Positions 1 to 8,078 of a DNA stretch of 40,588 bases are shown here, piece after piece. The notes beneath the pieces are model-generated. The model saw only the letters and a list, made by a program, of their open reading frames with translations. It searched no databases and was not told the DNA's origin. The stretch covers positions 1 through 40,588 of the forward strand of contig JAUSOF010000029.1 in NCBI GenBank assembly GCA_030656145.1. Reading direction: 5' to 3'. Both the position numbers and the translations under genes were made by a program. This DNA is from Pseudomonas sp. Its GTDB lineage: Bacteria > Pseudomonadota > Gammaproteobacteria > Pseudomonadales > Pseudomonadaceae. Numbering within the stretch: position 1 is the first letter of the stretch; each line of letters opens with the position of its first letter.

Positions 1-722
1 CCCATGGCGTCATCCGACAGGTAGGTGATGTGGCCGACCATGCGCGCCAGCATCAGGCCGCGCTTGGGAATCACGCCCTGTTCCTGGAAGTGCCCGCCAT
101 GGAACTGCGGGTCAGTGAGGATCGCCTGGCGCGCCACTTCGTTGAAGGCGATGTTCTGCGCCGACAGCTTGGGTGCCGAGGCGATCGCCAGGCAGTGGCG
201 GATGCGCTCGGGGTAGCTGATGGCCCACTGCATGGCCTGCATGCCGCCAAGGCTGCCGCCGACCACCGCCGCCCACTGCTCGATGCCGAGGGCGTCGGCC
301 AGGCGCGCCTGGCTGTGTACCCAGTCTTCCACGGTCATCACCGGGAAGTCCGCGCCAAAGGGTTTGCCGGTGGCCGGATTGAGGCTGCTGGGGCCGGTCG
401 AGCCATTGCAGCCGCCGAGGTTGTTGAGGCTGACGACGAAGAACCGGCTGGTGTCGATCGGCTTGCCGGGGCCGATGCAGCTGTCCCACCAGCCGGGCTT
501 GCGCTCATCCACGCTGTGAAAGCCGGCCGCGTGGTGGTGGCCGGACAGCGCATGGCAGATCAGCACCGCGTTACTCGCCGTGGCATTCAGCTCGCCGTAG
601 GTTTCGTAGACCAGTTGGTAGTCGGCCAGGCTGCGCCCGCAGGCAAGCGCCAGGGGTTCGGCGAAGTGCCGTGTCTGCGGGGTCACCAGGCCAACAGAGT
701 CTTGGGGAAAGGCAGTAGACAT
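1..722 (-). CDS. metX: Homoserine O-acyltransferase MetX (5' part, runs off the window)
   Basis: MetX transfers an acyl group (succinyl in most pseudomonads, by family knowledge) from acyl-CoA to homoserine, the first committed step of methionine synthesis in the cytoplasm. The ATG is at 722-720 and about 240 codons are present; the family is about 380 residues long, so the C-terminal third lies off the left edge. The translation shows an alpha/beta-hydrolase fold: an [10 protein letters not shown] segment near residue 55, NNLGGCNGS near 100 and the nucleophile elbow GGSLGG with Ser near 157. The His and Asp of the catalytic triad would be in the missing part. The N-terminus [16 protein letters not shown] matches the Pseudomonas MetX start closely. 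In pseudomonads metW normally follows metX, which would be off the edge here. Identification is secure; the acyl donor is inferred. Confidence 0.96.
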   Translation of the reverse strand, partial: MSTAFPQDSVGLVTPQTRHFAEPLALACGRSLADYQLVYETYGELNATASNAVLICHALSGHHHAAGFHSVDERKPGWWDSCIGPGKPIDTSRFFVVSLNNLGGCNGSTGPSSLNPATGKPFGADFPVMTVEDWVHSQARLADALGIEQWAAVVGGSLGGMQAMQWAISYPERIRHCLAIASAPKLSAQNIAFNEVARQAILTDPQFHGGHFQEQGVIPKRGLMLARMVGHITYLSDDAM

Positions 723-763
723 CGACCCTGCTCGCAGTAAAGGAAGTGCCGCAGTCTAAAGAG

Positions 764-796
764 CGCCGCCCCGTGCGGCAAGCGTGCGGGGCGGCG
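764..796 (-). terminator. GC-rich hairpin after the dynamin-like gene
   Basis: Perfect 10-base inverted repeat, CGCCGCCCCG at 764-773 and CGGGGCGGCG at 787-796, around a 13-nt loop. It lies just downstream of the dynamin-like gene. On the minus strand it is followed by a short CTCTTT run, so it probably acts as that gene's intrinsic terminator, although the U-tract is poor. Confidence 0.6.
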
Positions 797-826
797 GGCA
801 GAACCTTCGACGGGTGCTGGCGTTGG

Positions 827-2809
827 TTATTCGCCGACGCTGTGTGGGCGTGCCACGCCTGGCAGGTTGACCACCTTACCCTGGCGCTGGATCGGTGCTG
901 GACGGCGCAGGCTGCGCAGCATCTCGCTGGCCTGGGCCAGTTGCTGCTGCAGCTCGTCGCGGTAACCGGCCAATTGCTGGCCGCGTTGACGGGCTTGCTG
1001 GGTTTGCTGGGCGATGGCTTTGAGCCGCAGCATGTGGCTTTCCAGCAACTGTTTGTGTTCCAGGGTGTGTTGCATCAGCGGCATCAGCGCGTCGCTGGCC
1101 CACTGTCCAGCCTCGGCCCGCAGGCGTTGGTGCAGGCCGATGACTTCCTGGCCCAGGGTGGCGAAGAAGCGCTTGGTCAGGCTGCGCTGTTCGGTCAGCA
1201 GGGTCTTCAGGTGCAGGCGAAACTGGTCGGCCTGGGTCTGCAGTTGTTTGAGTTCGCGCCGGTAGCGTTTGATGTTGAACTGCGGCGCATCGACGCCTTG
1301 CAGCGGGTTCTCCTGGTTGTGCCGGTGGTAGATGGCGGCGACCATCTTGTTGGCCGTCTCGGACTCATGCGTCAGGCTGTCCAGGTCATCCTCCACCGAG
1401 CGGAAGAAGTGCAGGATCGCCTGGTTGATGCCCAGGGTGGTCCAGCTGCCGGCAAGGTTCTTGCGCACTGTATTCAGGTGTTCGTCGAGGCGTTCCGCAC
1501 GCACGGCGATCTGCAGCAGCTCGCCTTGGCGCTTGAGCAGGCGCTGGTTGGTTTTCAGCCCGAGCAGGCGCTTGTGGTGCCGGCCGTGGTCGTCCTTGGT
1601 CTTGGCGGTCAGTTCGAACAACAACTGGCCGTTGTCGTGCTGATTATTGTTCAGCAGTGCGTGCTGTTCGGTGACCTTCTCCAGGCGCAGGTTGAGTAGA
1701 TGCTGGCTGCTTTGCAGCAGGCCGAGTACCTGGTTGACCACCCGGTCTTCGATCAGTCGTTCCTTGTGGCTGACGATGCGCTCGCACAGCAGGTTCTCCA
1801 AGTTGCTCATCTGGCTGCGGGCCAGCAGCGCCTGATCCTTGCGCACCTTGGCCAGCAGCGCCTGCTTGGCCGACAGCGGCAACACGTCCTCAGGCTGGAT
1901 GCCGAGTTGTCTGGCGGTGAGGTCGCGGATCTGGGTGATGGCGTTCTGTACGAAGGCTTCGCCCGCCAGATCGTCCCACAGGATGTCGATCTTGTTCAGT
2001 ACGGCGAACAGGCAGGTCTGGGTGTCGTCGTCGAGCTGGCGAATATGCTGCTGCCAGACTGCCAGGTCGCTGGCGGTCACGCCGGTATCGGCCGACAGCA
2101 GAAAGATGATCGCCTGGGCGCTGGGCAGCATCGACAGGGTCAGCTCCGGTTCGCTGCCCAGGGCATTCAGGCCGGGGGTGTCGAGGATGCGCAGGCCCTG
2201 ACGCAGCAGCGGGTGATCGAAGTTGATCATGGCATGGCGCCATGCCGGCACCAGCACCTCGCCGGGTTTGCCGGTGCTTTGCAGGGCGTCGGGGTGGAAA
2301 CCCAGCTGAATGGCTTGCGCCACCGGCATGGGCTTGCTCTTCGTCACCTGGGTGAAGGCCTGGATCATGTTGTCCGGGTCGCTGAGATCCAGCGGGATAT
2401 TCACCCAGTGCCGGGGAATGCGCTTGAACTGGGCGATGCTGGCCTCGGTGGCGCGGGTTTCGATCGGCAGCAGGCGGATGTAGGCGTGTTCCGATCGGGG
2501 GTCAAAGAACAGTTCCGTGGGGCACATGGTGGTGCGCCCGGCCTGGGACGGCAGCATGCGCTGGCCGTAATCGGAGAAGAACAGGCTGTTAATCAGCTCG
2601 GTTTTGCCGCGGGAGAACTCGCCGACAAAGGCCAGGGTGATGTGGTCGGTACGCAGCAGCTTGAGGGCGCGTTCGAGCTTGGCATCCAGCGTCTCGGAAC
2701 TGAGCCGGTTGTTGACCAGCCAGCTGCGGTAACGGGTGATCTGGCGCATTAGCTCGCGCTTCCAACCGACGTAGGCATCGACCTGTTGACTGAGACGTTC
2801 CATGCTCAT
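827..2809 (-). CDS. Dynamin-like GTPase family protein
   Basis: The protein has 660 residues and an N-terminal dynamin-type GTPase domain. The G1 loop GEFSRGKT is at residues 63-70, a switch I region with GRTTMCPT is at 91-98, the G3 motif DTPG is at 210-213 and the G4 motif NKID is at 272-275, with SAKQAL further on as a possible G5. The C-terminal half is rich in Leu, Gln, Glu and Arg with heptad-like spacing, consistent with the helical stalk of bacterial dynamin-like proteins. No transmembrane segment is obvious. Members of this family remodel or tether membranes; the substrate membrane here is unknown. The start at 2809 is followed two codons later by another ATG, so the true start could be 2803. 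The gene stands alone between metX and the yggU cluster, with its own terminator-like hairpin. The GTPase call is firm; the biological role is not known. Confidence 0.88.
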   Translation of the reverse strand: MSMERLSQQVDAYVGWKRELMRQITRYRSWLVNNRLSSETLDAKLERALKLLRTDHITLAFVGEFSRGKTELINSLFFSDYGQRMLPSQAGRTTMCPTELFFDPRSEHAYIRLLPIETRATEASIAQFKRIPRHWVNIPLDLSDPDNMIQAFTQVTKSKPMPVAQAIQLGFHPDALQSTGKPGEVLVPAWRHAMINFDHPLLRQGLRILDTPGLNALGSEPELTLSMLPSAQAIIFLLSADTGVTASDLAVWQQHIRQLDDDTQTCLFAVLNKIDILWDDLAGEAFVQNAITQIRDLTARQLGIQPEDVLPLSAKQALLAKVRKDQALLARSQMSNLENLLCERIVSHKERLIEDRVVNQVLGLLQSSQHLLNLRLEKVTEQHALLNNNQHDNGQLLFELTAKTKDDHGRHHKRLLGLKTNQRLLKRQGELLQIAVRAERLDEHLNTVRKNLAGSWTTLGINQAILHFFRSVEDDLDSLTHESETANKMVAAIYHRHNQENPLQGVDAPQFNIKRYRRELKQLQTQADQFRLHLKTLLTEQRSLTKRFFATLGQEVIGLHQRLRAEAGQWASDALMPLMQHTLEHKQLLESHMLRLKAIAQQTQQARQRGQQLAGYRDELQQQLAQASEMLRSLRRPAPIQRQGKVVNLPGVARPHSVGE

Positions 2810-2978
2810 CCTGGCTTTCCTCTGGCTGGCGCGCCATTGGGGGCGTGTCGTTCCAGTGCGAGCCCGCCAGGCAGCGCGTGGCGAGCGCCGATGCTCTGGG
2901 CTGGCAAGTAGTATGCGGGGCGTGCGGGGGGTGTCAATTGGCTAGCAGCCCTCCAGAGAATGGCAATCGACTGCAAGC

Positions 2979-3052
2979 TGTAGGTTGGCGCTGAGGAACG
3001 AAGCCCAACAAAATCAACCTGTTGGGCTTCGCGGATTTCGGTCTGGCCTACA
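2979..3052. repeat. Palindromic intergenic element between yggU and the dynamin-like gene
   Basis: The gap 2810-3106 (297 bases) holds no gene that I can support. Within it, CGAAGCCCAACA at 2999-3010 and TGTTGGGCTTCG at 3020-3031 form a perfect 12-bp stem with a 9-nt loop. TGTAGG at 2979 and CCTACA ending at 3052 form an outer pair. The stem could terminate the yggS-yggU operon or be a dispersed palindromic repeat of the GTAGG...CCTAC type common in Pseudomonas. Confidence 0.6.
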
Positions 3053-3106
3053 AAAAACCGTATCCCCGGGTCGGTCCTCGGTATTCCAAACCGGCCTGAT
3101 GGTCGC

Positions 3107-3403
3107 TCAGGTGGGCCGAGCGGTCAGCTCAAGCACTGCCGGCAGTTGCCGCGGCTGCTTGATGCGTACGCGCTTCTGGCGGCTTTGCTGCCCGCTTTCC
3201 AGGCTGACCTGGCTCTTGCTCACGGCAAAGGCGTCGGCGACAAAGGCCAGCAACCTGGCGTTGGCCTTGCCGTCGACTGGCGCAGCGGTGAGGCGGATCT
3301 TCAGTCGCTCACCGTGCAGCCCGGCGAACTCGTCGCAACTGGCTTTAGGCTGCAGGTGGCAATCAAGGATCAGGTCCTCGCCGTCCCAGCGATAAAAACT
3401 CAT
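3107..3403 (-). CDS. yggU: DUF167/YggU family protein
   Basis: A protein of 98 residues that matches the small DUF167 (YggU) family. The characteristic segment is LKIRLTAAPVDGKANARLL around residues 34-52, followed by the Ser-rich SKSQVSLESGQQSRQKRV stretch. The molecular function of the family is unknown. Its ATG shares one base with the TGA of yggT (TGATG at 3401-3405), so the two are very probably translationally coupled. It is the last gene of the yggS-proC-yggT-yggU cluster, an arrangement conserved across gammaproteobacteria. Confidence 0.92.
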   Translation of the reverse strand: MSFYRWDGEDLILDCHLQPKASCDEFAGLHGERLKIRLTAAPVDGKANARLLAFVADAFAVSKSQVSLESGQQSRQKRVRIKQPRQLPAVLELTARPT

Positions 3404-3993
3404 CAGATCGCCAGGCTGAGGCCTTTGAACATGCCGGCCATCACCGCCAGGTTGCGAATCACCAGCATGTCGATCAGGTTGAGAATCAGGAACGCCACGA
3501 TCGGCGACAGATCCAGCCCGCCCATGCCCGGCAGAACGCGCCGGATTGGCGCCAGTAACGGTTCGCAGATCTGGCTGACCAATTCTGCTGCCGGGTTGCG
3601 GCTGCCTTGGGCGACCCAGGACAGGATCACGCTGATGATCAGGGCGAAGAAGAACACCTTGAGGAACAGCGCAGTGACGCCAATGATCGACCAGACCAGC
3701 AGTAGCAGTGGATCACCGACGCCATGCCCCATCAGCAACAGAACCAGGGCCATGAGCACCAGTTGCACCAGGATCGCCAGCACCAGCGAGGCTATATCGA
3801 GCCCGGCGAAACTGGGAATGACCTTGCGCAAGGGCTTGAGCAGCGGATGGGTGGCGCGCACGATGAACTGGCTGAGCGGGTTGTAGAAGTCGGCCTTGAC
3901 CAGTTGCAAGATGAAGCGCAACAGCACGATAAGCAGATACAGGCTGCCGATGGTTTGCAGGATATAAACCGCTGCGGTACTCAGTCCGATCAT
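3403..3993 (-). CDS. yggT: YggT family inner-membrane protein
   Basis: A protein of 196 residues with two copies of the YggT unit, each a pair of hydrophobic helices (about residues 8-28 and 60-90, then 95-125 and 160-185). The two characteristic proline-rich amphipathic segments are visible, NPLSQFIVRATHPLLKPLRKVIP in the first half and LLAPIRRVLPGMGGLD in the second. The family is linked to osmotic tolerance and cell-envelope processes in some bacteria, but its mechanism is unclear. A good Shine-Dalgarno site (AAGGAG) precedes the ATG at 3993. It overlaps yggU by one base and follows proC by 40 bases. Confidence 0.93.
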   Translation of the reverse strand: MIGLSTAAVYILQTIGSLYLLIVLLRFILQLVKADFYNPLSQFIVRATHPLLKPLRKVIPSFAGLDIASLVLAILVQLVLMALVLLLMGHGVGDPLLLLVWSIIGVTALFLKVFFFALIISVILSWVAQGSRNPAAELVSQICEPLLAPIRRVLPGMGGLDLSPIVAFLILNLIDMLVIRNLAVMAGMFKGLSLAI

Positions 3994-4033
3994 GACTTGC
4001 TCCTTAATGGCCTATTTGTAGGGGGCGAGTGGT

Positions 4034-4867
4034 TTATTGGCCTAGCTGCTCGGCCAGCTCCGCCGAGCGCCGCGCGGCGGCATTCAGCGCCTGTTCGACC
4101 AGGCTTTCGAAACCACCGGCCTGGAATGTCTTGATTGCTGCTTCGGTGGTGCCCGCCGGCGAGGTGACGCGGCGGCGCAGTTCGCTGGCATCGACATCGC
4201 TGGCCACCGCCATGCGTGCGGCGCCGAGAGCGGTATGTGCGCTCAGCAAGGCGGCGGTATCGCGCGTCAGGCCAAGTTTTTCGCCCGCGGCGGTCATGGC
4301 TTCCATCATCAAGAAGAAATACGCCGGGCCGCTGCCGGATACGGCGGTGACTGCATCGATCAGCTGTTCCTGATCCAGCCACAGGGCCAGGCCGACGGCA
4401 CCGAGCAGCTGTTCGGCCTGCTGGCGCTGTGCGTCCGATACGTGGCTATTGGCGAACAGGCCACTGACGCCCTGGCGCAGCAGCGACGGGGTATTGGGCA
4501 TGCAGCGCACGAGCGCAGGGGTCGCCTCTGGTCGGGCACCGAGCCAGTGTTCCAGGCTGGCGCAGCTGATGCCGGCGGCGATGGATATGATCAGTTGATC
4601 CGCACCGATATGGCCGGCCAGATCCAGGCAGACGGCTTTCATTACCTGTGGCTTGACGGCCAGCACGATCACATCGCAGCCCTGAATGGCCTCGGCGTTA
4701 CTGGCGAAGGTTTGGATGCCGTGTTCGGCGCTGATCCTGGCGCGCTGTTCGGCGCCATGGTCGCTGGCGCGAATGCAGCTTGCGTCGACACCTTGGGCGC
4801 GCAGCCCACCGATCAGGCTGGCGGCCATATTACCGGCGCCGATAAACGCAATGCGGGGGGAAGTCAT
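4034..4867 (-). CDS. proC: Pyrroline-5-carboxylate reductase
   Basis: ProC catalyses the last step of proline synthesis, the NAD(P)H-dependent reduction of 1-pyrroline-5-carboxylate to L-proline, in the cytoplasm. At 277 residues it is the family length. The N-terminal Rossmann motif FIGAGNMAASLIGG is at residues 9-22. The C-terminal signature (VTSPAGTTEAAI...ALNAAARRS) and the central AVSGSGPAYFF substrate-binding segment are intact. It follows yggS by 39 bases and is expected to be in one transcript with yggS and yggT. Confidence 0.97.
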   Translation of the reverse strand: MTSPRIAFIGAGNMAASLIGGLRAQGVDASCIRASDHGAEQRARISAEHGIQTFASNAEAIQGCDVIVLAVKPQVMKAVCLDLAGHIGADQLIISIAAGISCASLEHWLGARPEATPALVRCMPNTPSLLRQGVSGLFANSHVSDAQRQQAEQLLGAVGLALWLDQEQLIDAVTAVSGSGPAYFFLMMEAMTAAGEKLGLTRDTAALLSAHTALGAARMAVASDVDASELRRRVTSPAGTTEAAIKTFQAGGFESLVEQALNAAARRSAELAEQLGQ

Positions 4868-4906
4868 AGGAGGTTTCCTTTTATATCGAGTCGAGTAGAG
4901 CGGCGC

Positions 4907-5587
4907 TCAGGAATAGTCACGCTCGCCAAACAGCGCGGTACCGATGCGCACCCAGGTTGCGCCCTCGGCAATGGCGGCCTCAAGGTCATGGCTCATGCCC
5001 ATGGACAGGGTGTCGAGATCCAGATTCAGGTGCGCCTGCAGCTCCGCCAGGCGGGCAAAGGCGGCCTGTTGTGTCGCACGGTCGTCGCTGGGTTCGGGAA
5101 TGGTCATCAACCCACGCAGCTTCAGGTTGGGCAGTTGGGTCACCGCCAGTGCCAATGCCGGCAACTGTTCAGGGCTGCAGCCTGATTTGCTGGCCTCGCC
5201 ACTGACATTCACCTGCAGGCAGATATTCAGTGCCGGCAGCTGCGCTGGGCGTTGCGCGGACAGGCGTTCGGCGACTTTCAGGCGATCCACCGAGTGCACC
5301 CAGTCGAAGTGCTCGGCAATCGGCCGGGTCTTGTTCGATTGAATGGGGCCAATGAAGTGCCAAATCAATGGCAGGTCGCTTAGCTCGAGCTGTTTTTCCA
5401 GTGCTTCCTGCAGGTAGTTCTCGCCAAAATCCTGCAGGCCGGCAGCATGGGCCTGGCGAATTGCCGTTGCGGGTTTGGTTTTGCTCACTGCGAGCAGGCC
5501 TATCGTTGCACAATCTCGCTCCGAGGCTTGCGCCGCCTCACGGATGCGTGCTCCGACCTTTGCAATATTCTCTGCTATCGTGGACAT
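4907..5587 (-). CDS. yggS: PLP homeostasis protein YggS (PLPBP/PROSC family)
   Basis: A pyridoxal-phosphate-binding protein of the YggS/PROSC family, a single-domain TIM-barrel protein without known enzymatic activity that helps maintain free PLP and amino-acid balance. LLAVSKTKP near residue 31-39 contains the PLP lysine; FGENYLQEA, WHFIGPIQSNK, GLMTIP and LSMGMSHDLEAAI are the family signatures. I chose the start MSTIAENIAKV at 5587. The open frame continues 22 codons upstream to 5653, but that extension would run into a repeat element and has no family resemblance. That gives 226 residues, the usual length. Divergent from pilT. Confidence 0.94.
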   Translation of the reverse strand: MSTIAENIAKVGARIREAAQASERDCATIGLLAVSKTKPATAIRQAHAAGLQDFGENYLQEALEKQLELSDLPLIWHFIGPIQSNKTRPIAEHFDWVHSVDRLKVAERLSAQRPAQLPALNICLQVNVSGEASKSGCSPEQLPALALAVTQLPNLKLRGLMTIPEPSDDRATQQAAFARLAELQAHLNLDLDTLSMGMSHDLEAAIAEGATWVRIGTALFGERDYS

Positions 5588-5614
5588 TACTTGCGCCAGC
5601 CGCCTTAGGGTTTG

Positions 5615-5756
5615 GCAGGCCGTTGAAAAATGTAGCGAGCGACGGTTAGGCAAGGCGAAATCAGCCGAGGAAGCGTAGTGTACGAGTTGTACATGAGCAT
5701 TCCGAGGCTGACTTCAACGCTGCATAATCGAGCGCAGTAGTTTTTCGACGACCTGC
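5615..5756. repeat. Terminal-inverted-repeat element, copy A (142 bp)
   Basis: Bounded by GCAGGCCGTTGAAAAA at 5615-5630 and TTTTTCGACGACCTGC at 5741-5756, which are inverted repeats matching at 14 of 16 positions. It contains an internal inverted repeat, TGTAC-N5-GTACA at 5679-5693, and a segment ATGAGCATT shared with copy B. It has no coding capacity. It fills most of the yggS-pilT divergent gap, so either it or the roughly 30 bases on each side must contain promoter elements. See copies at 13614-13898 and 21657-21859. Confidence 0.75.
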
Positions 5757-5787
5757 TAGCGGCATTCTACCGTCATTAGGGAGTCCC

Positions 5788-6822
5788 ATGGATATCACTG
5801 AGCTGCTTGCCTTCAGCGCCAAGCAAGGCGCGTCGGACCTGCATCTCTCTGCTGGTCTGCCGCCGATGATTCGGGTTGACGGCGATGTGCGCCGGATCAA
5901 CTTGCCGGCCCTGGATCACAAGCAGGTGCATGCACTGATCTACGACATCATGAACGACAAGCAGCGCAAGGATTTCGAGGAGTTCCTCGAGACCGACTTC
6001 TCCTTTGAAGTGCCTGGTGTCGCGCGTTTCCGGGTTAATGCCTTCAATCAGAATCGTGGCGCCGGTGCGGTGTTCCGCACCATTCCGTCCAAGGTGCTGA
6101 CCATGGAAGACCTCGGTATGGGCGAGGTGTTTCGCAAGATCACCGACGTGCCAAGGGGCCTGGTACTGGTTACCGGACCCACAGGTTCGGGCAAGTCGAC
6201 CACTCTGGCGGCGATGCTCGACTACCTCAATAGCACCAAGTACCAGCACATCCTGACCATCGAAGACCCGATCGAATTCGTTCACGAGTCGAAGAAGTGC
6301 CTGGTCAACCAGCGCGAAGTGCACCGCGACACCCTGGGCTTCTCCGAGGCTCTGCGTTCGGCGTTGCGTGAAGACCCGGACATCATTCTGGTTGGCGAAA
6401 TGCGCGACCTGGAGACCATCCGCCTGGCGCTGACTGCCGCGGAAACCGGTCACCTGGTGTTCGGCACCCTGCACACCACCTCGGCAGCCAAGACCATCGA
6501 TCGGGTGGTTGACGTGTTCCCCGCCGAAGAAAAATCCATGGTGCGCTCGATGCTGTCCGAATCCCTGCAGGCGGTGATCTCGCAGACCCTGCTGAAGAAG
6601 GTCGGCGGCGGCCGGGTGGCCGCTCATGAAATCATGATCGGCACCCCGGCGATCCGTAACCTGATCCGTGAAGACAAGGTGGCGCAGATGTATTCGTCGA
6701 TCCAGACCGGCGGCTCGCTGGGTATGCAGACCCTGGATGCCTGCCTGAAAACCCTGGTAGCCAAAGGCTTGGTCACCCGCGACAGTGCGCGGGAAAAATC
6801 CAAGACCCCGGAAAACTTCTAA
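5788..6822 (+). CDS. pilT: Type IV pilus retraction ATPase PilT
   Basis: PilT is a hexameric cytoplasmic ATPase that depolymerises type IV pili, giving twitching motility and DNA uptake. The 344-residue length is that of the family. An N-terminal PAS-like domain (MDITELLAFSAKQGASDLHLSAG) is followed by Walker A GPTGSGKST around residues 131-139, the Asp box TIEDPIEF, Walker B LREDPDIILVGEMRD and the His box TGHLVFGTLHT. The C-terminal AIRNLIRE motif, diagnostic for PilT and needed for retraction, is present near residue 289. AGGGAG precedes the ATG. pilU follows after 110 bases. Confidence 0.98.
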   Translation: MDITELLAFSAKQGASDLHLSAGLPPMIRVDGDVRRINLPALDHKQVHALIYDIMNDKQRKDFEEFLETDFSFEVPGVARFRVNAFNQNRGAGAVFRTIPSKVLTMEDLGMGEVFRKITDVPRGLVLVTGPTGSGKSTTLAAMLDYLNSTKYQHILTIEDPIEFVHESKKCLVNQREVHRDTLGFSEALRSALREDPDIILVGEMRDLETIRLALTAAETGHLVFGTLHTTSAAKTIDRVVDVFPAEEKSMVRSMLSESLQAVISQTLLKKVGGGRVAAHEIMIGTPAIRNLIREDKVAQMYSSIQTGGSLGMQTLDACLKTLVAKGLVTRDSAREKSKTPENF

Positions 6823-6831
6823 TCCGAACCT

Positions 6832-6851
6832 GGCCAGCCGCAAGGCTGGCC
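6832..6851. other. Perfect hairpin with GCAA tetraloop between pilT and pilU
   Basis: GGCCAGCC, GCAA loop, GGCTGGCC: an 8-bp all-perfect stem capped by a GNRA-type tetraloop, 9 bases after the pilT stop. No U-tract follows, so it is more likely an RNA-stabilising or processing structure in the pilTU transcript than a full terminator. Confidence 0.55.
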
Positions 6852-6932
6852 GAGACCCAGATTGCTGGCGAGGCGCGCGCCCCAGTGGCTGGTGGTTGGT
6901 CAAGCGCGTGACAGTGATGGGCGAGATAACGC

Positions 6933-8078
6933 ATGGAATTTGAAAAACTGTTGCGCCTGATGGTCGAGAAAGGCGCTTCTGACCTGTTTATCACTGCCGG
7001 CGTACCGCCGTCGATGAAGGTCAACGGCAAGATCATGCCAGTGACCAAAACCCCGATGTCTCCGGAGCAAACCCGGGAAACCGTGCATTCGGTAATGAGC
7101 GAGCAGCAACGCCGCGACTTCGCCGAGAGTCACGAATGCAACTTCGCCATCAGTGCCCGTGGTATCGGCCGCTTCCGGGTAAGTGCCTTCTACCAGCGTA
7201 ATCTGGCGGGGATGGTGTTGCGCCGGATCGAGACCAACATCCCGACCCTGGATGACCTCAAGCTGCCGGAAATTCTCAAGAAGCTGGCTCTGACCAAACG
7301 TGGTCTGGTGCTGTTCGTCGGTGCCACCGGTACCGGTAAATCCACCTCGCTGGCGGCGATGATTGGCTACCGCAACAAGAACAGCAGTGGTCATATCATC
7401 TCCATCGAAGACCCGATCGAGTACATCCATCAGCACCAGAGTTGCATCGTCACCCAGCGCGAAGTCGGCATCGACACCGAATCCTTCGAGGTAGCGCTGA
7501 AGAACACCCTGCGCCAGGCGCCGGACGTGATCCTGATCGGCGAGGTACGCACCCGCGAGACCATGGACCATGCCGTTACCTTCGCAGAAACCGGTCACCT
7601 GTGCCTGGCCACTCTGCACGCCAACAATGCCAACCAGGCGCTGGACCGGATCATCAACTTCTTCCCGGCCGACCGGCAGAACCAGGTGTGGATGGACCTG
7701 TCACTCAACCTCAAGGCTATCGTCGCCCAGCAACTGATCCCGACCCCGGATGGCAAGGGCCGTCGTGCGGTGATCGAGGTGCTGATCAACACCCCGCTGG
7801 CGGCTGACCTGATCCGCAAGGGCGAGGTACACGAGCTTAAGTCGCTGATGAAGCGCTCCACCGAGCTGGGCATGCAGACCTTCGACCAGGCGCTGTTCAA
7901 CCTTTACAGTCAGGGCGAAATCACCTACGAAGATGCACTGCTCTACGCCGATTCGGCCAACGATCTGCGCCTGATGATCAAGCTGGGTTCGGAAACCGAC
8001 GGCGATCACCTGAGCAGTATGTCCCAGGGGTTGTCGCTGGAAATCAGCGAAGAGGATCCGGGCAAACGCTTTCGTTGA
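6933..8078 (+). CDS. pilU: PilT-like accessory retraction ATPase PilU
   Basis: PilU is a second retraction ATPase that assists PilT in forceful pilus retraction. The 381 residues show the same architecture as PilT: N-terminal MEFEKLLRLMVEKGASDLFITAG, Walker A GATGTGKST near residues 131-138, Asp box SIEDPIEY, Walker B APDVILIGEVR, His box TGHLCLATLHANN, and a longer C-terminal tail (EEDPGKRFR end). The PilT motif AIRNLIRE is absent, as expected for PilU. Its last 35 bases overlap the 3' end of the convergent DUF4130 gene. Confidence 0.97.
   Translation: MEFEKLLRLMVEKGASDLFITAGVPPSMKVNGKIMPVTKTPMSPEQTRETVHSVMSEQQRRDFAESHECNFAISARGIGRFRVSAFYQRNLAGMVLRRIETNIPTLDDLKLPEILKKLALTKRGLVLFVGATGTGKSTSLAAMIGYRNKNSSGHIISIEDPIEYIHQHQSCIVTQREVGIDTESFEVALKNTLRQAPDVILIGEVRTRETMDHAVTFAETGHLCLATLHANNANQALDRIINFFPADRQNQVWMDLSLNLKAIVAQQLIPTPDGKGRRAVIEVLINTPLAADLIRKGEVHELKSLMKRSTELGMQTFDQALFNLYSQGEITYEDALLYADSANDLRLMIKLGSETDGDHLSSMSQGLSLEISEEDPGKRFR

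Noticed and set aside
746..2752. Long plus-strand open frames opposite the dynamin-like gene
   Set aside because: They are antisense to a gene with intact GTPase motifs, lack known domains, and have the Gln/Leu/Val-rich composition expected from the complement of high-GC codons.
5588..5653. N-terminal extension of yggS by 22 codons
   Set aside because: It reads into repeat element A and has no similarity to the family; the start at 5587 gives the normal length.
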